Source of the DNA: Bradyrhizobium arachidis
Lineage (GTDB): Bacteria; Pseudomonadota; Alphaproteobacteria; Rhizobiales; Xanthobacteraceae
Direction: 5' to 3'
Assembly (NCBI RefSeq): GCF_015291705.1
Contig: NZ_CP030050.1
Location: forward strand, 4,526,001-4,590,000
DNA length: 64,000 bases
Part shown: positions 63,079 to 64,000 of the stretch, in pieces
Position numbering within the stretch: position 1 is the first letter of the stretch
How the letters are laid out: every line of letters begins with the position of its first letter
Position numbers and translations under genes: made by a program
Notes under the pieces: generated by a model
What the model was told of the DNA's origin: nothing
Database searches by the model: none
The model's input: only the letters and a program-made list of their open reading frames with translations

Positions 63079-64000
63079 TCAGCTTACGGGCCGGATCAGC
63101 TTGATATCCCGGTCGGCGGCCCAGTCGGCGATGTCCTCGCGCTTCAGCGCTGTCGCCATCAGATCTGGAAACTGATCCGGCGTGCAGGCAAAGACGGGAA
63201 TGCCGAGGCTGGCGACCCTCGCAGACAGTACGGGGTCGTACGAGGGGCGGCCGGTGTCGGTCAGGGCCAGAAGCACGATCACGTTGATCCCGCGCGTTGC
63301 AAGCCGGGCCAGCCGGTCAACCAGCGCATCCGCATTGCCGCCTTCGTAGAGGTCAGTGATCAGGATCAGATGCGCCTTGGACGGCCGCTCGATGCGCTCC
63401 TCGCAGTAGGCGACCGCGCTGTTGATGTCGGTGCCGCCGCCGAGCTGGACGCCGAACAGCACTTCGACGGGATCGGCGAGCTCTTCCGTCAGGTCCACGA
63501 TCGCGGTGTCGAAGCAGACGAGCTTGGTCGCGACCACCGGCAGCGAGGCCATGACCGCCGCGAAGATCGAAGCATAGACGACGGAGGTTGCCATCGATCC
63601 CGATTGGTCGACGCACAGCATCACCTCGTCGAGATCGACGATGCGGCGTTGCTGGCGCAGGAATCCGATCAGCCGTTCCGGTACCACGGTGCGATGCTCC
63701 GGCTGGTAATGGCGCAGATTGGCCTTGATGGTGCGCGGCCAGTCGATGTCGGCGAAGCGCGGGCGATTGGTGCGCAGCGAACGGTTCAGCGCGCCGCGGA
63801 TCGCGTCAGCTGTGCGCCGCTCGAGCCGCTCCATCAGCTCGGCCACCACCTTTGCGATCACAATTCGTGCGGTGTCCTTGGTCTTCTCCGGCATCACGAC
63901 GCGCAGCGCGACGAGGTCTGCGATCAGGTTCACGTCCGCTTCGACGGTTGCGAGAAATTCGGGCTCGAGCAGCATCTGGCGCAGTCCTTTGCGCTCGAAG
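63079..64000 (-). CDS. VWA-domain protein, CoxE-like (partial; N-terminus outside window)
   Basis: The frame is open to the right edge (codons FERKGLRQ precede the first internal ATG), so the true start is outside. Visible: a helical segment (KTKDTARIVIAKVVAELMER), then a von Willebrand A domain with MIDAS DQSGSMATS, the later Thr in GGGTDIN and Asp in LITDLYEGG. Such proteins pair with MoxR-type AAA ATPases to assemble or remodel metalloenzymes; CoxE acts with CoxD for CO dehydrogenase. A MoxR partner is expected to the right of the window. Confidence 0.85.
   Translation of the reverse strand, partial: FERKGLRQMLLEPEFLATVEADVNLIADLVALRVVMPEKTKDTARIVIAKVVAELMERLERRTADAIRGALNRSLRTNRPRFADIDWPRTIKANLRHYQPEHRTVVPERLIGFLRQQRRIVDLDEVMLCVDQSGSMATSVVYASIFAAVMASLPVVATKLVCFDTAIVDLTEELADPVEVLFGVQLGGGTDINSAVAYCEERIERPSKAHLILITDLYEGGNADALVDRLARLATRGINVIVLLALTDTGRPSYDPVLSARVASLGIPVFACTPDQFPDLMATALKREDIADWAADRDIKLIRPVS

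Overview
The window looks like chromosome of a Bradyrhizobium-type alphaproteobacterium (Nitrobacteraceae). This rests on high GC and third-position GC bias throughout, closest resemblance of many proteins to Bradyrhizobium/Rhodopseudomonas families, and several families of intergenic palindromic repeats of the kind scattered through Bradyrhizobium genomes. I could run no database search, so the taxon is an inference. No rRNA, tRNA, CRISPR array, insertion sequence or phage was recognised.

Layout. 1-9.6 kb: 3' end missing of a D-threonine aldolase/D-serine deaminase-like gene, an ABC-F ATPase (Uup type), a YaiI/YqxD protein, a MaoC-like hot-dog protein abutting a secreted DUF5107-like protein, an orphan CoxL/xanthine-dehydrogenase-type molybdenum subunit, Ppx/GppA and RlmE. 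9.7-16.9 kb: a 1241-residue FG-GAP/Ig-repeat type-I-secreted protein, a methyltransferase and a secreted clan-A glycoside-hydrolase-like protein; the two exported proteins share an AT-rich upstream element. 16.9-22.8 kb: DHA2 exporter, guaB, a small membrane protein, a CurA-like reductase. 22.8-29.6 kb: an eight-gene minus-strand operon (DSD1-like PLP enzyme, two ABC permeases, ATPase, binding protein, RidA, M14 deacylase, LacI regulator) with a perfect 18-bp LacI-type operator before its first gene; this is read as a D-amino-acid (possibly N-acylated) uptake and deamination system.

29.7-38.1 kb: metallophosphoesterase, Sel1-repeat protein, MAPEG protein, RsmB-type rRNA methyltransferase, cold-shock protein, cupin, SnoaL protein, guaA, VOC protein. 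38.2-44.7 kb: HNH nuclease with a possible DNA-modification-reader N-terminus, DUF302 protein, two alpha/beta hydrolases, a divergent AraC regulator, a broken bleomycin-resistance-type VOC gene and a NylB-like serine hydrolase. 44.8-52.5 kb: several small regulator/effector pairs (AraC-GyrI; SRPBCC-ArsR; Tet(X)-like monooxygenase/TetR with two operators; TetR and a DUF308-like membrane protein sharing an operator), plus a peptide deformylase homologue with all three active-site motifs altered. 52.5-56.1 kb: a region of plainer base composition with an RTX-tailed animal-type haem peroxidase and small hypothetical genes. 56.1-64 kb: cupin, MFS, SnoaL, LysR/SDR pair, MarR-GNAT fusion, cupin, Ohr/OhrR with two operator boxes, a 49-residue small protein and the C-terminal part of a VWA (CoxE-like) protein.

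Most of the window is ordinary metabolic and stress chromosome. No wholly new system was proven. The strongest leads are the LacI-controlled D-amino-acid operon, the shared promoter element of the two exported proteins, the degenerate deformylase, the HNH protein, and the self-consistent regulator/operator pairs.
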